Source: Allomyces macrogynus ATCC 38327
Lineage: Eukaryota; Blastocladiomycota; Blastocladiomycetes; Blastocladiales; Blastocladiaceae
Direction of reading: 5' to 3'
Assembly: GCA_000151295.1 (NCBI GenBank)
Contig: GG745340.1
Coordinates: forward strand, 700,253-729,737
Length of the DNA stretch: 29,485 bases
Below are positions 29,236 through 29,485 of the stretch, piece by piece (position 1 is the stretch's first letter; every line of letters starts with the position of its first letter). A program made the position numbers and the translations under genes. The notes beneath the pieces are model-generated. The model had not been told where the DNA came from. It was given only the letters and a program-made list of their open reading frames with translations, and ran no database searches.

Positions 29236-29485
29236 ACCGCGCCAAGGGGTCCCCTGTTTTGTGTTTGGCGGGACCGGACCAGATCACGGTGGGGGCGGTT
29301 GGTGCAATAGAAATTTGGCGTCCTTTGATTTGGGGCACAAAGCTACAAACCAAGCAAGCACAGGCGGGGCGACGCACGGCGAGCCAGGAAGACGGGTGAT
29401 GAGTCAAATGCGCATGGAAGCAGCAGCCATTGCGGTGGGCGCGGCGGGTGGGCGATGTGCACGTGCAACGCTTGCCCGGTCAAGG
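29236..29485. other. 3' flank of TRS130
   Basis: These 250 bp follow the TGA at 29233-29235. They include AATAGAAATTTGG at about 29307, an AT-richer patch that could serve 3' end formation. No gene seen before the window ends. Confidence 0.4.

Noticed and set aside
1..29485. Bacterial-style operon, CRISPR, phage or transposon system
   Set aside because: Genes are intron-containing and on mixed strands with separate leaders; no direct-repeat arrays, integrases, transposases or reverse transcriptases were seen.

Overview
The window is nuclear DNA of a GC-rich fungus. Its genes carry short spliceosomal introns (mostly 60-95 nt) whose donors usually read GTACGT or GTGCGT. It also has fungal-type families: an FPK1/NRC-2 flippase kinase, a fungalysin (M36), a GPI-type CE4 protein and a hybrid histidine kinase. 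Between 22.4 and 24.3 kb lies a gene whose spliced product reads as Fuzzy (FUZ), a planar-polarity effector needed to build cilia. Together with the high GC this points to a flagellated (zoosporic) early-diverging fungus, for example Blastocladiomycota or Chytridiomycota. That placement is inference; no rRNA or other marker is present.

Layout: (1) 1-2608, minus strand: FPK1-type AGC kinase, 3' end off the window. (2) 3257-5118, plus: DCP2 mRNA-decapping enzyme, divergent from the kinase across a 650-bp spacer. (3) 6237-8531, plus: secreted fungalysin metallopeptidase. (4) 9261-10645, plus: CE4 polysaccharide-deacetylase-like protein with signal peptide and GPI-type tail, apparently lacking its metal ligands. 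(5) 11578-14076, plus: histidine kinase/response-regulator hybrid with an intact receiver and a degraded ATPase domain. (6) 14696-16342, minus: unrecognised 548-residue protein. (7) 17496-18416, minus: unrecognised leucine-rich, probably helical protein. (8) 19959-21953, plus: long proline/serine-rich protein ending in a divergent RasGEF-like segment. (9) about 22386-24293, plus: FUZ homologue with eight exons. (10) 24844-29235, plus: TRS130/TRAPPC10, a TRAPPII tethering subunit.

The genes do not form a pathway cluster. They are ordinary, independently transcribed eukaryotic genes for membrane lipid asymmetry, mRNA decay, secreted hydrolysis or cell surface, signalling, Golgi traffic and ciliogenesis. 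No tRNA, rRNA, transposon, CRISPR array or bacterial operon was recognised.

The points most worth checking are: the FUZ gene in a fungus; a DCP2 intron that aligns best if it is AT-AC (ATACGT...AC); two signalling or carbohydrate proteins that look like pseudoenzymes; a reading-frame break in TRS130; and three leucine-rich short motifs in the DCP2 tail. All splice sites were placed by eye from frame, GT/AG signals and family resemblance, without transcript data.
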